A DNA stretch of 64,000 nt from Armatimonadota bacterium (GTDB lineage Bacteria > Armatimonadota > UBA5829 > DTLH01). A model generated the notes under the pieces. That model did not search any database. It was not told the origin of the DNA and worked only from the letters and a program-made list of their open reading frames with translations. Below are positions 7,339 through 19,100 of the stretch, one piece after another. The stretch is taken from the NCBI GenBank assembly GCA_029551395.1, contig JAKPFN010000020.1, forward strand, positions 1 to 64,000. Direction: 5' to 3'. The translations under genes and the position numbers were made by a program. The number at the start of each line of letters is the position of its first letter. The stretch's first letter is position 1.

Positions 7339-10053
7339 ATGCTACGACTAGCAACAATAATCACAATATTGTTAGCGGCGGCAGCACTGTTAGTGCCATC
7401 AACGCAGGTATTTGCACAGGATGATAATGAAGACGGTATCCTGGCAGCATTCAATGAGAACGAATACCTGTTTATAATGATGGGTCAGTATGAACAGGCA
7501 TGGGATTATGATCCACTGGATCCTGAATTCCGTGACAGACATGGCCGGTGGATCGTGTACACCCGCAAAGGTGATCCCGAAACCACTGCAGATGATAACC
7601 TGCCTCTTCTTCAGCCTGCTCGTGACGGTGGCCCGGTCTGGCACCACGGATACACAACAGTAAGAGTAGATGATACGAACACTGTGTATGGTGATCCGGA
7701 TGGCGGCGGCTGGATAATAGCCCCGTACGCAAGTGATAAGGAAGTGGGTAACTATATTGGTTATCCAGCAGAGTCGTATCACAGTGGGTTCTATGTAAAC
7801 AGCCAGTATCGTGTTGAAGAGGGCAACATTTTTGCTCAGTTCAAAATGGCTATCATCAGAGACCAGGTGCGTTTTGAAGTATATCTGCGAAACGATGATA
7901 CAGCGCCCCATAATGTAGGACTCAGACACTGCTGTGACTCTACGACTAACGGTATACTGGACTCGATCTCCTATCCTTACATACCTGGACGGGGGATCGT
8001 CATGGCGGAAACAAGTCTGACCGGAAGCGACATCCCGGATTACTTCGAGATGTACGACAATCCGACCAACCCAGAGGTTGCACTCCGCAATACGTTAAAA
8101 TCGGAAGATGCCACTCCTCCTGATAGAGTAGCTATTGGTTGGTGGCTGAGCATGCAGGCTAATGATTGGGACTACACGCCAATTCCTGACCGATTAGTTA
8201 CAGATTACGGCTGGACGCTGTGGTGGGATCCGGTACTGCTGAACCCAGGTGAATCCCGCACAATCGTTACTTACTGGGGTATGGCGGCTGCATCGAGTTC
8301 TTGGACATCCACAACTGGAGTTCAGGGATCCATAGTCAGACAGGATCCGTTCTGTGTTGCAGTCCAGGGGCCTAGAGCGCTTCCGATCAATTACGAAACG
8401 AACTTAACCCCTGAAGCAATGCTTCAGTCGAATCCGTTCAAGATTAAAGCGTATATCTACAACTTGTTCCAGGACATCACTCTGACCAACCTGAATGTGC
8501 ATTTAACGCTACCTCAAGGATTGGAAATCGTGAGTGGTTCTGCTATGCAGGAAATACTGGCTATTCCACCGGAATCAGAAGCCGTACCTGTGGTCTGGGA
8601 GGTCAAAGCTAACGGCACTACTTCTGGTAATTTGGAGTATATGGTGTCCGTCAGTGGAACTCCGGGACTGCAGAAAACAGTTACGAGAAGCATCATGGTG
8701 CCTGCAACCGGCGCTACCCAGTTCAAGAGTGGCTGGCAGATGGTATCAGTGCCGTTCAAGTTCAATGATCTCCGAGTTGACAAGGCTCTGAATCTTGCTC
8801 CTGACACATACAGGGCAGCTAAGTGGGATCCGCAAGCGGTTACCTACAATGATGCACCGACAGTTGCTCCTGGTGATGGATTATGGCTGTATTCAACGAT
8901 TGACAGATCGCAGTCTTCAGTAGCCAGGGATGCGCGTCCGCTTTCAGGAGTTGACTCGTTCAGAATCGTCCTTTACACAGGTTGGAACCAGTTTGGTAAC
9001 CCGTTTGTGTATGCGATTCCCTGGGGCAGAGTCAAAGTTCTTGGTCTTGCGCAGGATGGACCTGTGAGCATCCAGGAAGCTGTAAGGCGAAACTGGATCA
9101 GAGGCACCATTTACTGGTGGAATGCACTTGCAGGAGAATACGAGTATACATCAGACCCAATGACTATGCTCATTCCGTGGCAGGGCTACTGGGTGAAGGC
9201 ACTTCAACCGTGTCAGCTAATTATCCCTCCAGTCGACCAGGTTGGCGGCGGTATCAGCGGACAGATAACCAGAAGTGCTCAACCTGCTGCAATTCCAGGT
9301 GAGGAGACCAGGACAGATGGTTGGCAGTTGAATCTTGTTGCTCAGGCTGGGAATATTGTTGACTCAAGTAGTGTGCTTGGAACAGACAGCAGAGCAATAG
9401 ATACGTTCGACCCGGCTGACATCGAACGTCCGCCATCACATGAGGGTTATGTTGCAATCAGCTTCCCTCACAAGGATTGGGGACCAAACAGCGGATCTTA
9501 CCTTACGGATATTCGCAGATCTGCTCAGGAAACTCAGGTTTGGGAGTTCGATGTAGCATCTGACCTGAAGAATACAGACGTAGTCCTGACTTGGCCGAAT
9601 ATTAGTGATGTGCCGAAAGACTACCGGTTGAAACTGGTGGATGTAGACGGCAGTGTTACTAAATATATGCGTACTACGAGTTCTTACCATTACAATACCG
9701 GTGACGGTGGTGTAAGACGGTTCAAACTCGTTGCTGAGCCCAGTTCAAGCAGTAAACTGCTTATATCGGGGCTTACAGTCAATTCATCGCGTGCGCTTGG
9801 AGGCGCAACGATGTCGTATAACCTATCTACGGATGCTGCGACAGACGTCAGAATCAAGAGCGTCAGTGGTCGTACAGTCCGTGAACTGGCTAAAGGAAGA
9901 GGGGTTACCAGGGGAATCAACACTCTGACCTGGAATTACAGGGATGAGACTGGTGAACCGGTACCCGCAGGCAGCTACCTGCTCGAAGTTGTGGCAACAA
10001 CACCCGAAGGCGAGGTAGCAAAGACTGTTCGTCCGTTCCTGGTTGCGAGGTAG
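7339..10053 (+). CDS. secreted protein sharing its C-terminal half with the upstream S8 peptidase (FlgD-Ig-like C-terminus)
   Basis: Signal-like N-terminus MLRLATIITILLAAAALLVPSTQVFAQ; TSSYHYNTGDGGVRRFKL...GINTLTWNYRDETGEPVPAGSYLLEVVATTPEGEVAKTVRPFLVAR matches the preceding protein. The ORF opens at GTG 7318 (overlapping the upstream stop); ATG 7339 after AGGAGA is the more likely start. Confidence 0.8.
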   Translation: MLRLATIITILLAAAALLVPSTQVFAQDDNEDGILAAFNENEYLFIMMGQYEQAWDYDPLDPEFRDRHGRWIVYTRKGDPETTADDNLPLLQPARDGGPVWHHGYTTVRVDDTNTVYGDPDGGGWIIAPYASDKEVGNYIGYPAESYHSGFYVNSQYRVEEGNIFAQFKMAIIRDQVRFEVYLRNDDTAPHNVGLRHCCDSTTNGILDSISYPYIPGRGIVMAETSLTGSDIPDYFEMYDNPTNPEVALRNTLKSEDATPPDRVAIGWWLSMQANDWDYTPIPDRLVTDYGWTLWWDPVLLNPGESRTIVTYWGMAAASSSWTSTTGVQGSIVRQDPFCVAVQGPRALPINYETNLTPEAMLQSNPFKIKAYIYNLFQDITLTNLNVHLTLPQGLEIVSGSAMQEILAIPPESEAVPVVWEVKANGTTSGNLEYMVSVSGTPGLQKTVTRSIMVPATGATQFKSGWQMVSVPFKFNDLRVDKALNLAPDTYRAAKWDPQAVTYNDAPTVAPGDGLWLYSTIDRSQSSVARDARPLSGVDSFRIVLYTGWNQFGNPFVYAIPWGRVKVLGLAQDGPVSIQEAVRRNWIRGTIYWWNALAGEYEYTSDPMTMLIPWQGYWVKALQPCQLIIPPVDQVGGGISGQITRSAQPAAIPGEETRTDGWQLNLVAQAGNIVDSSSVLGTDSRAIDTFDPADIERPPSHEGYVAISFPHKDWGPNSGSYLTDIRRSAQETQVWEFDVASDLKNTDVVLTWPNISDVPKDYRLKLVDVDGSVTKYMRTTSSYHYNTGDGGVRRFKLVAEPSSSSKLLISGLTVNSSRALGGATMSYNLSTDAATDVRIKSVSGRTVRELAKGRGVTRGINTLTWNYRDETGEPVPAGSYLLEVVATTPEGEVAKTVRPFLVAR

Positions 10054-10116
10054 TGCAATGTCAGGATGCGGAATATCAAGAATTTTTCTAGGACAGGCTG
10101 GAAGGAAGATTCGCAT

Positions 10117-13100
10117 ATGATAGGAGTTTGCAAGCGACTATCTCTGATTGTCGTCGTAGTGACATTATGGTTGTTATGTCCGGCCTTCGCTGAACTGGAG
10201 GGAGAAGGTGTGCTGCCGGAACGCGGCACAGTCAACTCCATCTACAACCTGAATGTCACCTACGTACCACCTAGTTTTGGGAAACTTCCTGACACGGAGC
10301 CATGGGTAACCAGAGAGTTGGTTGTAAACCGGCTTAATACTCCCTCTCCGTGGCGGGAAAACCCGAACTACTATATGCTGCAGCCGGACCCAGAGCAGCA
10401 ACTTACAATCGAAGACCTCCCCGCAGTGGATGTAATCGAATGTGAGTATGTTGTTCCTTCTGGAGGAGGCGATCTTATCCTGGAGCAACACGCCTTGGGA
10501 GTTAAAGGCGTGTGGGCTGACAGGTGGCAGCGAAGAAATCTGCTCCTCGAAGGGCGGGGTGACATTACGGGGCATATAATCCCGGGTGATGCCTATACTA
10601 ATACCGGCGCAAGGCACTATTTTGTGTCTTATTATGTCGCAGGTACTAGTAAGCTCAGGCTTTCCAAGTTCCCGCTGCCGAGTCAGATGACTGTCTACCG
10701 AATACCGGTAGAGCCAGGTTGGCGAAGCATCGTTATCAATCCGGAAATCCTGAAATTGGATCCGGATACTGCCGGGCTTAAGACTGGTGGAGATATTACA
10801 CAGAATATCTTTGGATTGTTCGATAACGAGGCACTGAAAGGTAACGATTATATCGCCAATATTGATCCAACAACCGGATATATCGCTATCCGGGGAAGTA
10901 CGCCAGGGTATACCAGGTGGATGTATCTTGCGATATCGACGCATGCTGTAGACTACCTGGAATATCAGGGAGCTCGCTCACTGCCGGCAACGTATGATCC
11001 GGATACCGGAGAAGTAACTCTCAGTAGGCCGGTTGATGTTGTTGGTGACACAGTTAGAGTGGCATACCGCGCCCTGGGACGTAAATCTGTGACCCTTGGA
11101 ATGACACCGGTAACTGATATTAGGATAATTACGTCAGTAGGAATGCCTACTGATGGCACGAACTATGCAGCTAATAAGCAGTTCGATGGTGCTACAGGTA
11201 GAGTCACCTTTAACCCGATACTCCCTTGGGGCACACGCTGTCTCAGAGCTGAGTATACGGCGGCGGATATTGAAAATATAGTGCCGAGTGATACACTGAC
11301 ATATCTTGAAGGTGGAAGACCGCACCCGATCGTCCGTCCAACTGATGATCAGGATCAACGGTATACTACTCTTCAGCCTGATCCGTCTCCATCTCTGCAG
11401 TACGTGACGGTAGCCCATCCGGGGTTATATCATGGCGTCTCTAGGATAGAAAACGAGATAGTACCTTATGCTGGTCAAGGGCCTGGTCTTGCTCTAGCGC
11501 TTGCGCAGGGAAGACCTAATCTCAATGGTTGGGTGCTTAATAATGAGGCAGATGATTCTGCAGATCCGCCAGTAGCAGCTTCACCAGACTATATTGTTAC
11601 TCAATACCCATCGGTATGGGTAAAAGAGGCGTTTATAATGACTGCTGATGGCCCGGAGGATATTTCTAATATCCTTGGCGTCACGTGGCTGCCTGATGCT
11701 GCAGCACCTGGCGGAGGCCACTGGGTACTATCCATACCGGAAGACTCAAAACTGGATGATAGCTATCAAGGTGCACCAATACAGATCACTTACTGGATGC
11801 CTGGTACAGCACAGGTTCTGGTATTTGGACCGTCACCAATGCCTGCGACCGTTTATCCGATTGAGCTGAATGGTTATTCACAGCCGAAATACGACCAACT
11901 CAGAGTCAATGTGAACATGCTTTTCCTGGATGAGGATACGGAAGGATGGCGTTGGCGGGCACAAGGTCTGAACGACTCGTCATACAACATTCTCGGCGTG
12001 TATGACCGAGCCGATTTGACAGGTTGGAACTACTTCGACGCCGGACGGGGTTCTGTTGTGCAGGATGCCAGTAATGCAGCGATCTTAAAGCTGAACATGA
12101 CACCTGCCCCTTGGATTAACACGCTGTATATCAAGGTATCGACCTATGCGATAGACGGTGTGTTCCCTGACACGGGATTGGGTATGCCTGATTTCAATGA
12201 CAACCGATATCCTGGGGCCATGAATACACTTGCGCTGGCGGACCCGTGGAATGCAGGGCTTACTCACGCTGCATATAATGCAGATGTAGTAACTGCCTGG
12301 CCATTACCGGATGATGATGAGGATACTCCTACAGAGATGCATCTGACGGAGATCCATCTTGCGCGTCCACTGGATACTGCAGGGCAGCAAGTTTGGGTAT
12401 CGCATCGAGTGTTATTGCCAAACCCTGCGATATTCGGTGATCAACCAGTACCGCCATCGATTACTCCGACTCGCGGTCCGCTTATGGCCGTACCGCTTCT
12501 TTCATACTGGGATCCAGAAGCCAATGCTCCTGTAGAGATACAGGAAGGATTAATTGATCAGCCTCCTGTATGGCAGGCAGTTCTGAATCCGTTTGATCCA
12601 GATAACTGGTGTCCGTATGGAACCAGAGCTTTCTATGAGATTCGCTATCACGCCGGTATGTGCGTTTCTGGTATTTATACTAGTGCGACTTATGCATACG
12701 GTCTTGGTAGGTGGGGATTACCCAACGATTACCAGCCGATGTATCCGGCAGGAATGAATGTCTACAGAGCAGCAGTCAGCGCTGGCGTAAACATGTCTGC
12801 ATACAGGCAGCAGCCAAGATACGACATGTATGACGCTGAAGATGCTGTTATGCTGCGTGATCCGAGGCTAAACCCTGTAGACTACGCACCGAACCTTGTA
12901 TGTAACCTGGATGCTTCTCCTCAAACCGTTAGCTGGATATATGTAGAAGCTACCAGCCCCGACGTATTGGGAGAAGAACCAGATATCAATGAGTCTGGTG
13001 CAGTAAGTGCCACTATTCACTCCTGTAATGGAGGCTATGGAAGGCATGATACACCTACCTACGGTGGTGTTCTTGGACTAGACTTCTTGACCAACTATCC

Positions 13101-16100
13101 AGGCCAGAACTGGCCTGTCGAATTCGTCGGACCAGATCCGTTGATTGCAGTGCCGCCGTCACCAATCGTTCCGGCTGCTATGACGCCGGATGATGGAGCA
13201 GGCAGCACTACATTCGACTTCTATGTCCGATATTGGAATGCGGATAACCTTCCACCTCTACCGTGGATGGATCAATGGGTAGACATTTGGGGTGGATCTA
13301 CATCTGGTGTCGTTCTGTTCATTGATTCCGCTGATGTACTCGACCTGGGTGAAGAACATAGGAACCACAGTTGGCGCCCATTCTTCATGCAGCCCGTGGA
13401 TTTGGCTGATACCGATTACACGGATGGATGCGACTACATGTATCGGCTTCAGCCATGCGCCTCGCCTTGGGTATTTGATCCCGATGTGACTCCATGGCCG
13501 CCTACACCGATATTCTGCAACGATTACGTATCGTTGATGGTCGGAACATATCACTACTTCTTCGCATGTTCCGATGACTCATTGACATTCGAAGAGCCGG
13601 ATCAGTTCCTGTTGTGGTATCAGGTGATAGGTAATGTTGGCGATCCGTGGTCAGATTGGGGTAACAGGTCACCACTGCAGCGCGTGCCGTTTAGATCGAG
13701 TAACGGTCTTGACCCGCATGTAGAACGTTATGTGCTTGATGATGACCTCAGACCTTGGATGCCGAGAGCATTTGGCAGACGCTACAGTGCATTCGGTGAT
13801 GATGCTCAGGATCCACAAGACTGGCAACTGTTTGTTGACAGATATAGCCGAGTACCTGGAAACTTCGAGCATGGAAATGAACTGATCTATCCTTGGTCGT
13901 CGGTTAATCATCCACAGGTAACTGTAGCTCTTCAAGGTTTTTCTTCTGGAAGAACCGATGGTCTTGGCAGGTTCTACGGGACTCTGCAGCCGTTCTACAG
14001 GGCAGTGAATCCTGCGATTGAAACACCTTGGACTGAAGATGGATTCGATTGGATGGGTACCCGCACGGAGACTTGCGGCGCTACTAAGTCAACAACCCTG
14101 ACATTTAGGGTTAAGTACTATCAGCGTGATAACCAGGCCCCACTTTGGGTCAAGGTATTTATCAATAACGAATCGCTGAAAGTTTTCAACTATGATAATG
14201 GACAGCGTCCGACACCTGAGAACGGTGGTTATGTTGGTTACACAATGCAACCGGCTGAAATCCAGACTACACCTGGACAGTCTCAGAAACCACCGTACAA
14301 CTACACCATTGGTGTAGATTATGAGTTCAAGACCCAACTACCGCCTGGGCCGCATACCTACTACTTCCTGGCTAATGATGGGAAGCAGACAGCTCTGTAC
14401 CCAGCAAGGCCTGAAGATTGGAATTACCCTAATAATCCGATCGGCGAGTGGTGGTTACCGCCCAACCGTGGCGACTGTCCGTTTGGGTTTGATAATAACT
14501 ACATACCTGGTCCGTATGTCAACAATCCTTGTGAGTTGTCATCGCCTTCCGTTAGCCCGTCTACCGGAACGCAGGGCCAGCAGTTTGTATACAGAGTACT
14601 ATACAAAGACAAAGACGGTGTTCCGCTGGAGGATGGTGATCCGCCAGTACTTCCGAACGGTCAGAGACCTTACCAGGCCAAAATCTATATAGATACTGGC
14701 ACCAGCAAGGGAATTATCTCTGCTGATATGGTGAAGGAAGATCCTACAGCGAATGACTATGTAAATGGCGTGTGGTATGTCTTCAACACAGCTACGCTGG
14801 AAGACTTCTCACTTGCCAAGGGTATGCGGCGCTACAGGTTCGAGTTCATCGATGACTGGGGCCGCCCAACTGATCTGAACGATGTAGTAAAGGGTGAAAC
14901 AACTTACTATCCTGCTTCTGGTGGATGGATCGACGGGCCAAATATCGGCACGCAGACTCCGCCGACACTGAGGTTCGGTAAAGTTGAGTCTACAGATGGC
15001 ACTTCTAATGGTGCTACGCTGTGGAAGTTCTCAGTCAACTACAAGGATCTGAATAACGACCCGCCTAAATTCGTTACCGTCTATATTGGTCTGCTAGGCC
15101 AGGATGGTCAGTCCATAACCTGGGACAATGGAAACATGATGCAGCAGGCTGATCCGGGTGATGTAAATTACCAGGATGGCTGCGAATTCATCTTCCAGAC
15201 CAGGCTGCATGAAGCTGCAAATCCTGGTGACCCAGAGCCGATCTACTACTATGCCTTTGTGGCAAGTGACGGTGTTGCTCTGGCAACCTGGGTAGCTGAA
15301 GATCATCCTGATCCTAATGCCAGGTCTGAATCTGCTGGATGTCTCTTGAAGGACGTCCTGACAACAGAGGATTATCTGACATACAGCGCATTGAGAGTAC
15401 CGCTTGTTGGTACCCTGCAGGATCAACCGACAGATGCCGGTATTCTAATCGACCCGATGGTCTGGATGCACATACTAGGTGATAACACCAGACCTGTGAT
15501 TATCAGCCGCTTGGATGAGTATGTATGTAAGGGTATCGCCAGCCAGGGATCACCGAAAGAGGTAGCCCGCTACGATGCCGTACATGCAGGATACTTACCA
15601 AACATCACCGAGGTAATCGGTGTTTACCTGAATGAGGAATGCACCGGAATCGATTACTTCCATGACGATGAAGGCAAACCAGGTAAACTCGAAGATGGTA
15701 CGATAAAACTGCAGCGCGAGCTGCCGTACGGGACACCTTGGGTTTGGATTAAGTACCGACATACCAAAGAAGACTATCATATGGTTTCTGCTGAGCCGAT
15801 ATCGGAGACAAACCTGCAGGTTCTAAGAAGGACTACGCCGGTTAATCCGCATACAGCACCAGAGATCTATGAGATAGAGGCAGTCTTTGATCCTGATGGC
15901 GTAAATGTCTGGGTCGGACCTGATGGCATAACTGGTACATACGATCACGCGACAGGCCAGATCACACTGCCTAGACCGTTGGCTCAGTATATGTCGTGCG
16001 ATGTCAAGTATAAGATGCCGAAATATACAATCAACCGCTGGACTGGTGAGTTCACCTTCTATAAGACACAGCGGCCTGAGGACATATTCCTGGCAGACTA

Positions 16101-19100
16101 CTTCTTTGCAACTAGACATGACTCGCCGATTGGCACCAACCAGCCGCCGAGCCTTCTTAATCCGAAGCTCACACCTATGGTTGGTGGAGCGGCATCCGAT
16201 ATAATCTACTCGATCGAATACAAAGAGACCGAGGGACCGAATGGACAGCCTCCAGCGTACGTTCGAGCTGTTATTGACGGCGTAGAGTACAACATGACTC
16301 CGATCGTACAGGGTGTTCCTTCATATCGCTCTGGAGTAACATTCCGCACTACGAGAAAACTCTCGAGTGGTGCGCATAACTACTACTTTGTTGCCAGTGA
16401 CGGCGTTGGTCAGGTAATCTTGCCGCCGCCAGATCCGGCTACCGGACGTGTAACACCGTATCTTGGCCCGTGGATAAACGACGGACCGAGACTTGGTGAT
16501 GGTACAGTCGATCCGAACCCAAGCCCGGGATCTATATCGACTCAGCAGCCGGTGGAATACGTGGTTACGTTCAGTGATCCTGATAACGATCCGCCAGCGC
16601 TTTACACTCCGTTCGCCGGACGTTCCGATGTTTCCGATGCTATTCGGAACTTGGCGGTGCCGGGTCCGATCCTGTTTGTGGATAACCCGACAAGCGTTTG
16701 GAGAGCTGGCACAATAGCAGAGTTGATTGAGGATTCAGCTCAGCCAGGCAAGTATCGCTCAATCCGTGTTCTTGGTGAAGATGGACAGCCAGCCAACTAT
16801 CTTGCTGATGAGCTTGCAGGAAAACTTCTGCAGGTCATGAGCGGCAACCTGATGGGGCGTGTTTATCTGATTGCCAATAACACTTCTGACCAGATCAAAC
16901 TGATGGTTGATAATCTGGTGGACGAAGGCGTGACGCAAGATACAATCTTCACGATCGCCGCGCTCACCATGTATAAGAGTGATCCATCACAGCAGAACTA
17001 CGCAGCTGGTGTTCAGTATAAACTGAACGTGCCAAGGCTACTTGAAGGACAGCATAAGTATCACTTCGAGGCAACTTCGGTTATGAACCCGCCGTCGTGG
17101 GTTGGCCTGCCGTGGAGTTCGAGAACTAAGTCCGATCCGTATAGGTATCCTGGTTCAGGCGAACTGTCCGGTCCGAATGTATCGGTACAACCGCCGCCAA
17201 CGAATCATGGGCCAGTCTTGTCGCTTAACACAGCGCAGGGAGAGGTTCCGATTTCTCCTGCCAGTGGTAAGTCGTCAGATACCTATGACTTCTTCATCCG
17301 CTATAGAGATCCGGATGGAGATCCGCCAAGATATCACGATGGAGTGCTGGGAAGCATCCGCGTGGTCTTCAATGACGGTTCTTACGCAGCAGATCTTATG
17401 CCGGTAGTACCGGAAGATCTGAATAATCCGAACTTCTATAGCACAGGTCGGTTGTTTACGGTTCGTGCTAACGGACTACCGGAAGGGAACCACAAGTTCC
17501 ACTTCGAAGCTAGTGATGGTTGGGTCAAGGCTCGATGGCCGGAAGCAGCCCAGGGCATTGATCCTACGATTAACGATCCTGAGGTTGTTGTTAACAGTAA
17601 GGCTACACTTACTGACATAACGATAACACCTCCGCATGGTGATACTAATACTGTTTTCAACATCAGCGTTAAATATACTGATGTCAATGGTGATCCTCCA
17701 CAAAAGATCACTGTGAATGGACAGCAGGTTGATAATGTATGGGTTGAATTCGGTGGTAGTACAGCGAATAAGATCTATCTGACCAGGGATACCAACTACG
17801 GTTCCAACTATGCAGCCGGAGTTGTCTATAAAGGCAGCAAGGCTGGCTTGACTCCAGGCTCTTGGACTACAACGTTCAAGTCCAAGGACAGTCTGGGTGA
17901 GCAGACAACTGTTGTTGGTCCTGTTATTCAGGTAAGCTCTAACCAGAACGCGTGCGTGCTGTCGTCGCCGAAGGTCTACAATGCTAGCAAACCGTCTGAT
18001 ATCAACGCCAATGCTACCGGCGGAACTACTCATACCTATAAGTATGAAGTAACTTATACTGACGCCGATGGCGATATGCCGGTGATTCAGCAGAACGGTT
18101 CTACGATTGAAGGTCTGAAGCTCTACATAGACGGCAAGCTCGAGGCAATAGTCACGGTAAGAGAACCGTCAGCATACCTTGAGAACGGCATGCCCGACTA
18201 TACGAAGCCAGTGGTATACAAGTACACCAAACAAGGTTCAACGTTTACCGCTGGACAGCACAGCTACTACTTTGAAGCTAGGGATGGTATCTCTACAGAT
18301 GCACACTTGGTGCGGTCAGTGGAGACAGCCGGACCTACTATATTAGCTGCTACTATCTCGTTGGAGCGCAAGACTTATGATGCTGCCACGGGTACGTGGG
18401 TAGATCGTGAGCCTCGGTTAGGCGAGAAAGTGAGAATCACTGGAGTACTCAATGAGTCTCCTAACAAGCCTATTGAAGGCGGCCAGAAGTTCCATATAAC
18501 TGTGGCTAAACCTGATGGCTCGTCAATGACGCTTAACTTGACTGGTACAACAACCGAGACAACGACGTCCAAGATAAACTCGTTCAGTTTTGATATAGCT
18601 GAGTCTGATATAATGATAAATAAGACTTGGACAATTACAGCCAGATGGGATGGTAATTCCGATTACACCACTGCTGTAACTGGTGATATCAAGCTGGACG
18701 TGAAAGGACCGACTCGGGTTCTTGCAGTATCGGATATAAGTGATCCGCTTAGCACACCAGTTGTAGATATGGTCTGCATGCCGCTGACAGCACCAAACGG
18801 TGATGCTGGCGCCTTGTTCGGTTACGACAGAGCAAGGTCAATGCAGATTGTAAGATGGGATCCTGAGCAGCGGACATATCTCTGGTATGGAGATACATAC
18901 TTCCCGCCGCTTGGTCCCGGAAATGCAGTCTGGGTGCTGCCTAACAGCCTGTATCCGAAAGAGGCGTTGGATCCGAATAACTTGCCATCGGTTGTTGATC
19001 CGGCAACGGATTCTATTAACCCAGCAAGAGAATATCGACTGTATAAACCATTTGGTAGACTGTGGCAACAGCGGACCGATTGTGAGATAGCCCTTAAGCA

